64,000 nt of DNA from Erythroxylum novogranatense (taxonomy: Eukaryota > Streptophyta > Magnoliopsida > Malpighiales > Erythroxylaceae): contig CM057232.1 of the NCBI GenBank assembly GCA_029891385.1, positions 67,579,824 through 67,643,823 on the forward strand. Reading direction: 5' to 3'. The notes under the pieces were generated by a model that searched no databases, was not told where the DNA came from, and saw nothing but the letters and a program-made list of their open reading frames with translations. Positions within the stretch are counted from its first letter, which is position 1. Every line of letters starts with the position of its first letter. Positions 23,701 through 35,745 of the stretch are shown piece by piece. The position numbers and the translations under genes were made by a program.

Positions 23701-24245
23701 GAAAAGCACCTGATTGAAACCTGAAGTTTGTAAGAGCCATGACCTAAAAAACCTTTTAAAAAACTTCTAGCGACTGTCTGGTGAATTTTTCAGCAACTCT
23801 CTGACTAAATTTTCGATGACCTCACAGCAATCAGAAAAGAAACTCAAGAAATCAGTTCACTGGTGGACTCTGAGATTGTTAACGTCAGCAGTGACAAATA
23901 CGCTCGCCGGAGAGAGATATCGATAAGAGGACGACTTTCCTGTAATTTTCGACGACTGCTCTAGCCATGAAATTAGTCGAAGGAAAAATAACCGGTCAGT
24001 GTTGTTTGATTAGAAGCGTGGTGACTGTAAGATGAGACGTGCACCGGAGAGGGAGATCAGAAAACCAACTGCAGAAACAACAAGCAACACGTGGAGCAAT
24101 AACCAATGACGCAATTCTAGGGTTCTGTCAGCAAGTAAGAGAGGAACAGACTGGTGATGTTAGATCAAAGATCTAATACCATATTAATGAAGTCTGAACT
24201 TCGCCAGGGTTTGATTGAAAAGGAATAAAAAAAATTTAAAACCTA

Positions 24246-24257
24246 GCTCCGATACCA
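24246..24257 (-). promoter_or_regulatory. tRNA-iMet primer-binding site of the outer copia element
   Basis: The minus strand TGGTATCGGAGC matches TGGTATCAGAGC at 11 of 12 positions and directly abuts the LTR. Confidence 0.88.
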
Positions 24258-24409
24258 TATAAAACTCAGAGAAATATTTTTATTATCGTATATACGTTGA
24301 TGAAAATACATATATAAATAGTTGATACCTAACCCTAGAATAGGAAATACAATCAATAGTAGTAAAAATATTCCTATTTTATCACTATATAGCTATATAT
24401 AGCTCAACA
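24258..24409 (-). repeat. 5' LTR of the outer copia element
   Basis: Partner of 7722-7872. The minus strand begins TGTTGAGC and ends TTTTATA immediately before the primer site. The short LTR length (152 bp) is normal for small copia families. Confidence 0.92.
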
Positions 24410-25184
24410 AAACATTAATTCAATTCTCTAGAAATAGAACTCGAGTAAATAGGATACTTTAAATTTGAGGTTCACGTAGCCTAAAAGGATCCTTAGACAA
24501 TATAAGTTAATAATATGAATTATATTATCCTTATTGGTCGAAAATGCACATATAGTATGATTCACGTGTTACAATATTGACTCCTTTTTATTAGAGCATA
24601 AATTTTCCTCCAATATTGTACAAATGATAGTTCAGGCATACCTACTGTATAACTTGAGTTCACTTATATATTTATTTAATCTACTCTTCAGAACTTACAT
24701 CTAGAATATTAAGACAGATTGGGGAACAAATCATTTCTTTGGATTATATCATTACTAATAATTTCTTATATCTTTAAATATACTTCACATCGACACTAAT
24801 GTTTTAAGCCTTAAGTTCTCGTTTTGCACTTGATAAATTTCTTAAACTTCTCTCACCTCCATTCCTACAAAACAATAAAGGCGATAAAGTATGTCGTAGT
24901 TATCCAACATACTTCTTGTATATAGAACTGAATAGTCAACACTCATTTAACATTCATTCTAGAATAGAAAGCTTAATTCAAAATCAAGCATTCTTATATT
25001 TCTAGAACTGACTTTTCATTTAAAATTCATTCTAGAAAAATGTTGTTTAATTTTTAGTTAAACACATATTGCATTAAATATTTGATGACAATTAAACTAT
25101 TATCATTGATCCAAGTATCACGAATAGTCACTAGATATATTCATTTCTATTTGTGTTACTACATCCTTAACATAACAATACTTA
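24410..25184. other. Intergenic, nothing recognised
   Basis: AT-rich spacer that formed the right flank of the outer copia insertion site. No coding or RNA feature was seen. Confidence 0.4.
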
Positions 25185-25866
25185 GTACTTATTTGGATGA
25201 GCTTATATTAATAGAACTTTTGTTAGTAGAGCCTTTCTAAGAAGTCAGTTGATTGTTTGGCTATCATTTAAAAAAGAGTTTTTTAAGCTTCACACAATAA
25301 ACTATTTGGCAACATAAAAATAAAAACACTTCTAATTTTAACTATATTTTATTTTGTAATAAATATTATTTACGTATATAAATATTATTTAAAATATATT
25401 AAACAATATGCAAAGCACAACATATTAATTAGTATATAATTTTAAACCATATGAAAGAAAATGAAAATATATCTAACCAAATCTTTTATATGGATTATAA
25501 TATAAGTAAAACTAATATAAAATAAATATTAAAACATATATAAAAAGTTAAATAATATTATATAAATTTCAAAATAAACATGAAGATGTATTTATGAGTA
25601 TTGTGAAAATTATGTGTAAAAATATAAGGGTAAGCAGGGCTAAAAAATAGACTTATTAATTGATCTGAAAAATACCTGAAAAAGTACTTTTTTGAAAATT
25701 TCAAATTTGAGCATCTAAAAAATTTGTATTTTGGCTTCCAAAAAAGTCATTTCTATGAAAAAAGTGTTTTTAGATTTTACAGCTAAATGCTCATTTTTCT
25801 TTAAAACAGTTTTTGCGGTAGAGAAGAGTACTTATTTATCCTCTAAAAGCTGAAACAAACAGGCAC
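25185..25866. mobile_element. MITE-like element with short imperfect inverted ends
   Basis: The left end gtacttatttgg and the right end, read in reverse, gtgcctgtttg are imperfect inverted repeats. Both are flanked by TTA (25182-25184 and 25867-25869). The inner margins carry AAAAAAGAGTTTTTTAAGC-like and CTAAAAGCTGAAAC stretches typical of small non-autonomous DNA transposons. No transposase. A TTA duplication would fit PIF/Harbinger, but three bases are weak evidence and a hAT origin is not excluded. Confidence 0.45.
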
Positions 25867-25869
25867 TTA

Positions 25870-28817
25870 ATCTCTATGCATTTGATTTGATATTAATATT
25901 TGAGCACTATAGTACTATCTTTCAATATACTTGTTCATACATAACCTAATGTTCATTATATTGCTAATTTCTTCAAGATAAAGAACCATCTTTATATCTT
26001 ATTCTTTTTATAGCATTCGTGGAAGCTACATATTGCTTAGGCACTCACCTTTAGTATTGGCATCACAAAAACACTTTTCATGTTGATCATGCTTGATAGA
26101 AAATTTGTTTATTCTCATGAAAAACTACTTATTATCACTAGCTACCATAAACTTATCCTCCATATGAAACAATAAAATTACGCATTTATTTTTGGATCTT
26201 TTAACATATATAAGTGGTCTTTTCCAATCATACAAAAATCATACGACGTGATTATATCACTAACGTAATATACCACTTACTTCGAGACTATGTTAGACCA
26301 TAGATTGACTTTACCAATCTGAGCATGTAATGCTCTTGGTTCTTCTGAATGAAACCTACTAGCTATACCATATAGATTTCTCTAGCTAGTTCTTCATTTA
26401 TTGATGTAATGTTGACACAAAGGTTTTGCAATTACCCCAAAAGTAGCCATAACCATCAACTATCCATATAATTGGCCAATCAACATAATTGACCGAATTT
26501 TAAGCATTATGATGGTGTTTTTTCACATCACCCTAGGTCCGTTTTTTAACTATTTCCTTAATTTTGATCATAATTAGAAATGACCATAGTTAGAAAAAAA
26601 TCAATTTTCCAAAAAAATATATTAGAGATAAACGATGAAAATCTACATTTTCATAAAGAAAAGAGTAGTAAATAGAATGACAAAACCCTCATCATCTATC
26701 TCAATACAAAAATCTAATTAACCCTTTTGATTTCTATTGTTTTATATTTTACAATCAATCGATTGTTTGTATGTTTTGACATTATTAATTAAAATTACTC
26801 TTTATCTTGTATTTTGTTTAATTAACTATTTTATAAAATAAAGTCCATAAGATTTGTACTTTGCAAATAAACTATAATAAAATTATAATTTTAACATTCA
26901 TATTATAAATAAGTATTACCTATAAATTATTTATAAGTGTTACTCTATTAAGATTGGACATTATATGAAGTAAAAAGACAAGTGCATATTATGTTTCTTT
27001 TAATTAAAGAAGTAATCGATCTCATAAACTAAAGTTTTAAAATACATAAAGAAGGATACTTGTTAGATAATAAGTCCACTAAACCGACACGATATGAAAA
27101 TCCTATATAAAATATTGCTTGCATGTATAAAATATTCATTGTGATGATTATATAAGTGATCCTTTCGCTTAAGGTCTCTAAAGTATCTCATATAGGATTT
27201 ATTATATTTTAGGTCAATATAAGAATTATCCTAGTAAATGATAATTGATCTATAGTTGGTGGATATAGCATGAATTACATAAAAATAGTTAAGTGATCAT
27301 TATAAGTTTCGTCATCCTAAAATAATTAGAGAGTGTTCCATTATTCTTGATTAATAATAAATTAACAAATCCTTGACTAAGATCGAATAACACTTTGAAA
27401 ATAGTTTTAGATATTACTAAAAGAATCAAGAATAACTAATATGATTGTGTTCAAATAGTGGCTATTAATTTCATGCTCTATATATAGTTAAAATATTGTA
27501 TGAAGAAAAAAATTAAATTATACACGAAAAAGTTAGTAAAAACAAATTTGACATTCCTATATTTGAGTGATGATATATTGTCTAACATCATATATGGATA
27601 TAAATTTTTTACTAGAGAATTAAAGAAAATTAATTTATCTAATCTTAAATAGAGGCTAGGATTATAAATTATATCTATTGTGAATATATTAACTTAATAG
27701 ATCTCACACAAAAAAATAAAGAAAGAAAAGATAATTTAGTCAAGTTGAATTTAATTATGAAATCTGAAAATTTTAAGATAATAAATATGAACAAATAGTA
27801 GATATTAAATCTTTTTAGGACCTAATTGGCATTTAATTTTAATTCCTAAAAAACAGCAGGAACATGGAGTGAAAACAATCAAAAAATGCAAATTCCATGC
27901 CAATTGACGCCGTTCTTACCTTGCCATGACGTCTACCGGTCTGAGGGCTGTCATATGAAGCCCAAAAGGGTTACTCTTTAGTCATCACGGCAACGGGTAA
28001 TTGCTGAAATATTTGAGAGGGAACGAGCGACAAGCCACATCGAATTCCGTGGCAACGATACAAAATGAATGATCCAAGTGGGAACAAAAAAGAAATTAGT
28101 AGTTTAAATAGTATGAAAAGCACAAAGCTAGAAATTAACCACACACTTTTCATTGCAATGCTCAAAATGTTGCAATGACAAATCAATATTTCGCTCACCT
28201 ATTCTAAAAAAATTGCAACATAGCGACGAAATCAAAACACCTATCAAGTAGATACATGTCAGTCGATCTGACCAAGAAATAAATTGCATGTAAAAGCACA
28301 CAAGCCTAGCATACTAGTGGATCTTCAGCAGAACAGACAATCAATGAACAATTTAAGAATTACTCGCACAACAATTTATGAATTAGTCGCACATATATCA
28401 AGTTCAAAAGATGATACTTGCTCCATCCCAAAAGTAGTTCGGTGGAATGTAGTAGCCACCATAAACCAGTAAAAGGTATTGTAATATTTTACATCCATAT
28501 CCATCGTATTGCAGTCTCCAACAGGAGGTAAGCACAGTCAAGATGTTTTAACATTTACGTTCGCCATACTCTTCAGACTTTGATTCATCAGTATAACCAT
28601 TTTTATCTTCTGTTCAAAACAGCGCAGTAATTCATGATGTACTGAAGATGCTGTAGTCGTTTAAATAAACCAGCTGCAGCAGTGATGCTAAACTTCTGCT
28701 GCCATTTTCAACGGTATATCAATGGTAAAGGCTCAACTTCTTTTGATGAAAGCTGCCAGGGACAATTCATCAATAATCTTATTTGACATGCCAAAAGTCA
28801 AACAAATGCAGAATCTA
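25870..28817. other. Intergenic and 3' flank of the poly(A) polymerase gene
   Basis: AT-rich spacer without recognised genes. About 27,900-28,270 is less AT-rich and has minus- and plus-strand frames of 60-75 codons with no motif. The last few hundred bases before 28818 probably contain the 3' UTR of the gene to the right, but no end can be placed from sequence alone. Confidence 0.4.
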
Positions 28818-31800
28818 TTAATGGTATGGAGACCCACTAACATAATGGACAAAACCATTGGCGTTATCACGGGTATGCCTCCACCGCTGTTTCTTTTTCA
28901 TTCCCTTCTCTTTCACCAAGTTGTTTTTCTCATGCTCAGCTTTCCTAACCTCACCATTCTCTTTCGACTTTTTCTTACCACATTTCTCTTTTGTGGAAGC
29001 TTTCCTTTTCTTTCCAGTGGACTGCCCACTATTGTATTTAGCAATCCCATTTCCACGTGGCAGTGCTTCTTCTTCATCAAACTGCCAATTATCTAAAATT
29101 TCCTCGTTGTCATACAGCATTTGTAAAGGCTCTCCAGCTCCAGGTATCAGACTATTAAATGACAATCCACCATTATATCCCCCTTTGCGCTCCAGCAAAA
29201 GTGGATCTGGTCTAATTATTGTACCCAGAATGCTTCTGTTGGGTCCTAGGCTTAAGATAATTTTTGGATTTGTCAAGGTCGAATATGCCATTGCAAAAGC
29301 TGATCTAATCTGTCAGAAAATGAGCAAAGCAGATGTTCAGGTAGGACATACAGTAATAAGGAAAGAAGTCCTCTTAATTACATTACTTCATCATTGAAGC
29401 GTGAAAAAAGATCAACTCACATTTATGACAGGTAATCTAGTAACAGAAATAATGAGAAAGCGTGCAAAGTTGCAATGATTATTTAGCATCATAAGTATCA
29501 GAGTGGATGACATGTTACTAAAGATTACATAAGAAAGATGTGATGAAGAGTTTTTCCCAAACATTTATTGTTGAGCGCCTTGAATTTCTTGTCTGGAATA
29601 AACAAATTGGCAAGGATAATCTTGTAACATTAAATTGCTTACTTTACTAACCAGAAAAGAAAACCAGCAACTTTTGTTCTTTAAACACACAAACCACGCT
29701 AAGGTTTATATCTCTTGATTTTCCAATTGTAATTCCAAATATGCTCCTACTCTTTGTTTGAAATGGTCAGATAGAAGTCAAGTAACATTCTTACATGGAC
29801 TAATGCAGATGAAACATAGTCACAAAGCTACATGTAAATGATAATTAAGTCAAACTCATTTATAATGTGAAACAAGTCAACCAGATTCCACAATTCTACA
29901 ACTTAGTATCTCCGTCTAACAGGTCCTAGAGAGAACTGCAAAATTTGATGTGCTCAGAAGATATAAAGACATTTTAAACAAACCTGGAAATAATTGAATG
30001 AGTTCTTTCCAATGTCATTCTCCGGTGCCTAGTTCAAATAAACAATTTTAGTCAACCAAAAAAGGAAAAAGAAATACATATTCTAAGAGTAAAGATCAAT
30101 TCCAATTTTCATAATATACTTTTCAAGTGGACCTTATGAAACTTATAACAAGGTCCAGGCATACATAACAAAAGTGGGGAAGAAAATATAAGATAATCAG
30201 TAAGACCTCCTGCTTTCTTATGGAGTTATCAACAGAGACAGATAAGCCTGGTTGGTTATTTTATATCAGCGAATAAATATTTATAAACATGACAAGATTC
30301 AATCCAGAAATCTCGGAAAATGGTTCTCTGAAGCAATGATCAACTCTATTTACAAATAGTCCTTTAGTTAATGAATAGCAACTTGATATGCAAGGTAACC
30401 TGTGGATCTTCAATGGCAATGAGAAATGGTCGTCCTTTGTTCGTAAACCTAACAGACAATAAAGAGAGAGAACAAAGAACATTAAAAGAAAAAACAAGAA
30501 GGCTTAAGGCATTAAGAAGCCCCTAAAATTCACAGGTTAGTGCTATTAAGGCCTTTTAAGTTGACATATTTGGTGCTCTAAATCGCACAAAATTGAACTT
30601 AGGGGGCCTTAATTGCTGAAGCATGCGAACTTTATAGGCTTCCATATGTGTTAAGCCACCAAATCAAACAGGTTAGCTATGGAACATCCAATAATTGACA
30701 CATCATCCTGAACAATTTACCCTTTAGTACGCTTTGAAAAGAAAATACCAGCTCCTTTGCAGGAAACACCAACATCTGCTATGTTTAATTTGCGTCCATA
30801 AAAATCAAAAAAGTGTATCTGCTTACCAGAAATAACAGATTAGTAAGACACGGAGGTTGAATTTGCTTTTGTTACAATTACTATGCTATGCTTTCATCAT
30901 CCCCTTCATGCCTCTCAAATTAAATTCACCAGGAACAAATTACTCTCACTATATTCAAGCTACTGAAAGATTATAATTAAGCTTTAGTACATACAGACCT
31001 ACAGACTGTGGATTCCAGATGTAAACCTTATTGTTTGATTTCAGTTGGACGTCTCTTGGCATTTTAAAATTAGAAATCAACTCCAAAAAGTATAAAACTG
31101 TTAATGTTTTCAACGAATATTTCAAGAACAATTAACAGAAGAGAATATGTTGTTTAATTTTTTTTATTGAAACCGTTGAAAATTATGTACTTAATGGATT
31201 TTTCAATACTGTAAGGAGGTAAGGAGATCTAAATCTAAAGTAATACCAAAGAAGCTTTACTTTTCCTGTGCAGATTGCATATGATCAATGTAAAAAATAG
31301 AAATACACACCAAAAGGACCCCCAAGTTCTGTTCTGGAGAAGGTTGATGGCCAGCGAGACTCTGCAGAGGACAATACATCAAGTGGGAAAGACAACATGA
31401 GTAGTTAAGAAACGTCGGGAGGAAACAGGATAGCATGATCCAAGAAGATGCAACAAAGTGAGAAAAATAGCATTTAAGGGGTCTTGGAAATGAGACATCA
31501 CAGAGAAAATGGAACATTCAGTAGCAACTAATAATGCCATTATAACCATCTTCCTATTATATTCCCCTTGATATTATGCTTTATATTTTGATTTATCAAA
31601 TGTATACTAACTCTCCTCTTCTCTCACTATCAGACCCCTTCCAAACAACAAGTTGCATGAATGTAATATGATGTTACACAAACTTTCTTTAACCTTGTAA
31701 CTTTTATTCAATGATGATGAGAAACAAATTTTCCCTTGTTACATGGAAGGTTCTGTTCCTTTCACTTCTCATAGCCCATATGTCAAGCAGCACAGTTCTG

Positions 31801-34800
31801 TGTTAAATGACTAAAATCTGGACCCATGTAGAACTTTGAAATTATGTCTTCCATTCACCAATAATTTTTCATTCACTAAAAGGAATAATATGCAGGTATA
31901 TCATATCAATAAACAACTTATATTTATTAATGAAAAGATTATACAATTTCCAATGCGAGGAAATTAACATAATGCTGTAGTTAAGAGAAAACTGAAACAA
32001 ACACAGCCATAATTTTGAAGTTGGCATCATTCAGCAGATGAAGTTCGAATGAAATATTTCTAGAATATACATGGGAATTTCTTGTACAATGAATATCATG
32101 CTCATGACAACATCAGGCCCTTAATCTAAAATCCAACCAAGAGACTAGACCAGCCAAACGCAGAAACATTGCAATATCCAAAATCATATTAATTAATTCG
32201 ATTACCTGTAGCATTGCCATGAGCATGACAAGCAAGGCATAAGAGCTTATGCCACCAGAATACACCTGCATGATTTTGAAGACTCTTGAATTAGCCAGAA
32301 AGAGGGTAAGAACATATAAAATCATGTCATGTCGATCATATTACACCTCATTGAGTTCTCTTTGTTGTAAAAACACTTTCAAAATCAAGCATAATGGTCG
32401 CAGTGGTGGTATTTTGGATACTGCATCCTACAAACACAAGTAAAGAAATCAGTGGATTTAGCTACTATCAGAAGAACAAAAAAGAAAGAAAATTTGAAAA
32501 CAAACAAAGTCGTCTAGATTTTCTCTTTTTATCTGATACTATTTTCTCTTTCTAAGACCGGAATATTTACTGCAGAGTCCAAACCAACAGTGCAAGAAAA
32601 TCTAAACTGTATCCGTATCGAACCTCTAAATCCAGTGTAAATAAAAAAAGTTGAAAGCGCATGAGCATGGTAAGGCAAGCAACCAATATCAAATAATTTT
32701 TCCCAAGATTTGCCTCCAATAATTGACAATAATGCTCTTTGTGGACTCAATTCTATTTACCAAACCTGGGACATTTATATATCAACACTGTGGCCAAAAT
32801 ATCTTCCTAATCCATGCAAGGAATTCAAGTTAAAAAAGAAAACCATTCTATTAGGAAAAAGAAATGCTAAAGAACTAATTATTACATATGAAGAAAGTAA
32901 ATAACATACCCTAATAAATTCTGCTGCTTTTGGTCCATTATCCACATCAAAACTGTGAACCATTTAACAACTTATCAATAAGTAATACAAAGAGCACCAT
33001 TGCAAAATAGAAAGACCTTAAGCACCATGAGGAATTATAAAGGTGAGCACCAAAAATTCCAAACAGGCTTCTGTCCTAATCAAAGTAGTTAGAAGATGCC
33101 TATCCTACTGAATCACAAATCATCGAAATAAAAAAGATGCAAAAGCTTATATGGCTAAAGATATGCAAAGAAACCTACAGAAGGAATCTCAACTCCACTG
33201 AATTTCAGCCTCATATTGAGCATCTCAGAAGTTCATTTCTCATCTTTACATTCCCATCAATTTTTGAAATCTTTATTGTACAAACATGTTAATCCATATC
33301 AAGCCCTTGCATGAAAAACGAGAAATTAAACAGGGTTTACTGACAATAGTAACAATTTCAAGACATAGAATAAGAAAAGAAGGAATTCTTGACAGTGTTA
33401 AAAGAATAACGATATAAATCCACTTATGATACTTTGTCAGTAAGAGGCTTGATATGAAAAGTTACTTTTACTAGACAGAAATCCATATTGGGCTTTCATA
33501 ACATATGGAAATGGCCAGTTGTGCACCAAACAAATTGTCTTTCTTTATTGACTTTGTCGGTAAGAGGCTTGATATGAAAAGTTACTTTTACTAGACAGGA
33601 ATTCATATTGGGTTTTCATGAAATATGGAAATGGCTGGTTGTGCACCAAACAAATTGTCTTTCTTTATTGACCAAAGCGCAAATAACATGTGTCCTTACT
33701 TCCATCCCACTATTCTTGTTTCTTAGCCTACTTGCTAATTGGTTTCAAAAAAAAAATTGAAAATGGTGAACAGGAAACAGAAAAAATGGAACGTCAAGCT
33801 GACAGACATACCACTAGCTCAACAAGAGGATCGACACTAAAGAATGCTCAGCTAAGAAAGAATAGCAATCCATCAAGCATCCAGTATAATTAATGGTGCC
33901 ACATATACAAGGCTAGACAAGTAAACCTTATGTCAAATGAAACACCACTGTTCTTCTCAACAAATTTAACAATTGGAACTCGGGCTTTAGCTATCACCTG
34001 AGGCATTAAACAAAAGCTTGCTTAGAAAAAGTTATTTCAATAGTTGCATGTCTAGCAATCAAAGAACGCAGACCTGAATCTTCTTTGCAACTCCTTTTAC
34101 AGACAATGCCCTAGAAAGAGCCTGCAGACCAACTTGTGGAGTTTTGATACCTGAATCCAGAATCACAACCTGCAATTAAAAGCATCCAAAACGCATGCTT
34201 GAACTTAATCAACTAGTTATCAGTTCCTAAACTTTCTTTTCAAGATTAGGCACATCCTTACATCAATATCACTCGTAGGAAGATAAAGTCCAGTCCTGAA
34301 TGATCCAAAAACTTCCACCTATAAATCAAATAACAATAACATATGCTCTTATTCCAGGCTTCCATATATTATAATATGGCCAAGCATATAGATTCATCAG
34401 ATTCTTGCCTTTACCTTGCAATTGGGCCATATATACTTAATAAGATCAGAAACGCCTTCTACTGCTGTATTGCGTGAAGCTTGTTCCTCAGGGGTTGGAG
34501 AGAGAAAATCACAAAAGTCAACTATCTCTGCAACATCCGGTACAAAATGTTAATAAAAAAGGATCTTAAGAAATCAATCATCTCATCTAGAACTTCACAA
34601 TAGTAACAAACTTTAACAATATCAAACGCCAACAAACTTAAATTCCTACAAAAAAAATTCATGCATGAATTGCCTCGAAAAATTTTTAAGACAATATCTT
34701 TCTTTCGCTATCCCTAATATTGATGCAGTAGCAAACTCAATTCCATTACAAGTTCAGAATTAGACTCACTAATTTACATACACAATACAGAATCTACAAT

Positions 34801-35234
34801 TTGATGGCAAATTTGGTGTCAGCTAAAGAGCAAGTATGTAAAAGATCGTTTCAAACTAAAAATATCCCTGTCTAATGTTATCGGCTATTCAAAACCTTAC
34901 CTTTATGTAGCTGCATCATTGGACTCCTGAAGTTACTACACCCTATAAACCAAGCGCCCTCCATCCTCGTCGCCGCCAAAGGGGTCACTGGCTCAACTTT
35001 TTCAATCTGCACCTTCTGATCATCGACGGCGTCTCCGTCGTCGTATGCGATGTCGAGAGACAAGAAATTAGGGGCGGCGGCATCGAGGGAAGCAGTAGGT
35101 GCAGCAGAAAGGGAAATTTCATTGCGGAAAACAGTGTAAGTCTCAAAAGAGTCGGCATGGGGCGAGTAATTTGGGTTTAGGGTTAAGGTATCGTAGAGAG
35201 GAACAGATGGGATAACGTCAGTTGGAAGCTCCAT
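28818..35234 (-). CDS. TRL: Non-canonical poly(A) polymerase, TRF4/5 (PAPD5/7) family, 13 coding exons
   Basis: The exons, all joined in frame at GT-AG sites, are 35234-34901, 34527-34415, 34318-34262, 34169-34074, 33997-33927, 32952-32910, 32427-32347, 32265-32206, 31361-31311, 30818-30721, 30448-30400, 30028-29984 and 29309-28818, giving 529 residues. The nucleotidyltransferase core has GS at 154-155 (FGSFRTGLYLPTSDID), catalytic D166 and D168, and the third Asp D222 (GVSFDISFD). The helical and PAP-associated region follows (residues 239-350: YSGGISSYALL, NLGVLL, HFFDFYGRKLN). The C-terminal tail is lysine-rich with several basic clusters, likely nuclear/nucleolar signals. Family members add short A tails to rRNA precursors and other nuclear RNAs for exosome trimming, as in the TRAMP complex. 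Start: first ATG before a conserved-length acidic N-terminus. All catalytic residues are present and no break was seen. The symbol is by analogy with the Arabidopsis TRF4/5-like gene. Confidence 0.93.
33431..33670. repeat. 120-bp tandem duplication in intron 5 of the poly(A) polymerase gene
   Basis: Two copies start actttgtc at 33431 and 33551 and share phrases such as taagaggcttgatatgaaaa and ggaaatggcYRGTTGTGCACC. Only a few substitutions separate them, so the duplication is fairly young. It lies within the large intron between 33926 and 32953. Confidence 0.93.
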
Positions 35235-35745
35235 GACAAAGGTTAAGATGTTCTTGCAAAATTTTAGGGCCTTTGGTTCTGGGGAGAGGGAAAGACAGAA
35301 TTGAATGTTAATTTTGGTCGATTGATTTTGATTAATAAAAAAAAACTTAAACTTCGCGTTACTTTTACAGATTTAATAATGATGCATCTTAAAGAGTTCT
35401 ACTCTAGGATTAAAAGATAAAATCAAGAGGCTTAATGATGCATCTTAATGCGACTACAAAATTAATAGTTCTCTTACGTGTTCGAGTCCAATTCAAAATT
35501 TTAATTATTTAAGGAATAGAATAACTAACTGTTTCTTTCTATTTTTCTTGTTTTTGTTGTTGTGGTATTCATAAAAAAGAAACAAGTCTTTGGTTAAATA
35601 TTGTTATCATTTCTTATTTTAGAAATAAAAATCACAACAACTTTACAAAATATAAAAAGGATGCTTTTTAATATTTCGCAATAGTTTTCAAACGTTTTCA
35701 TTTTTACTTTCTCTTCATATAAATTTCTTTTTTAGAAACTCTATA
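35235..35745 (-). promoter_or_regulatory. 5' flank and probable promoter of the poly(A) polymerase gene
   Basis: Only about 510 bp separate the start codon from the solo LTR at 35746. Within about 40 bp of the ATG the minus strand carries GGCCCTAA (35271-35264), which resembles the GGCCC and CCCTAA elements found in plant ribosome-biogenesis promoters. A pyrimidine-rich stretch precedes it. No convincing TATA box at a fixed distance was seen. The functional reading is inference. Confidence 0.35.

Larger units (their letters stand above)
7722..24409 (-). mobile_element. Ty1/copia retrotransposon, complete from LTR to LTR but split by two nested insertions
   Basis: Two 151-152 bp direct repeats (7722-7872 and 24258-24409) bound the element. 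Inside the right LTR is a tRNA-iMet primer site; inside the left LTR is a polypurine tract. Between them, on the minus strand, gag, protease, integrase, RT and RNase H fragments occur in copia order. The body is interrupted at 10337-18842 and 19817-23074. Removing these leaves about 4.9 kb, normal for a copia element. Flanks share AAAC (7718-7721 and 24410-24413), a worn target duplication. The LTRs differ at about a dozen positions, so the insertion is old. Nonsense and frameshift changes are scattered through the coding parts. Confidence 0.93.

Noticed and set aside
7722..24409. Reading the RT, RNase H and integrase pieces as separate host genes
   Set aside because: LTRs, primer site, polypurine tract and rejoining across target duplications show they belong to one broken copia element.
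28858..29397. 179-aa plus-strand frame
   Set aside because: It is antisense to the last exon of the poly(A) polymerase gene, whose splice sites and family match decide the strand.
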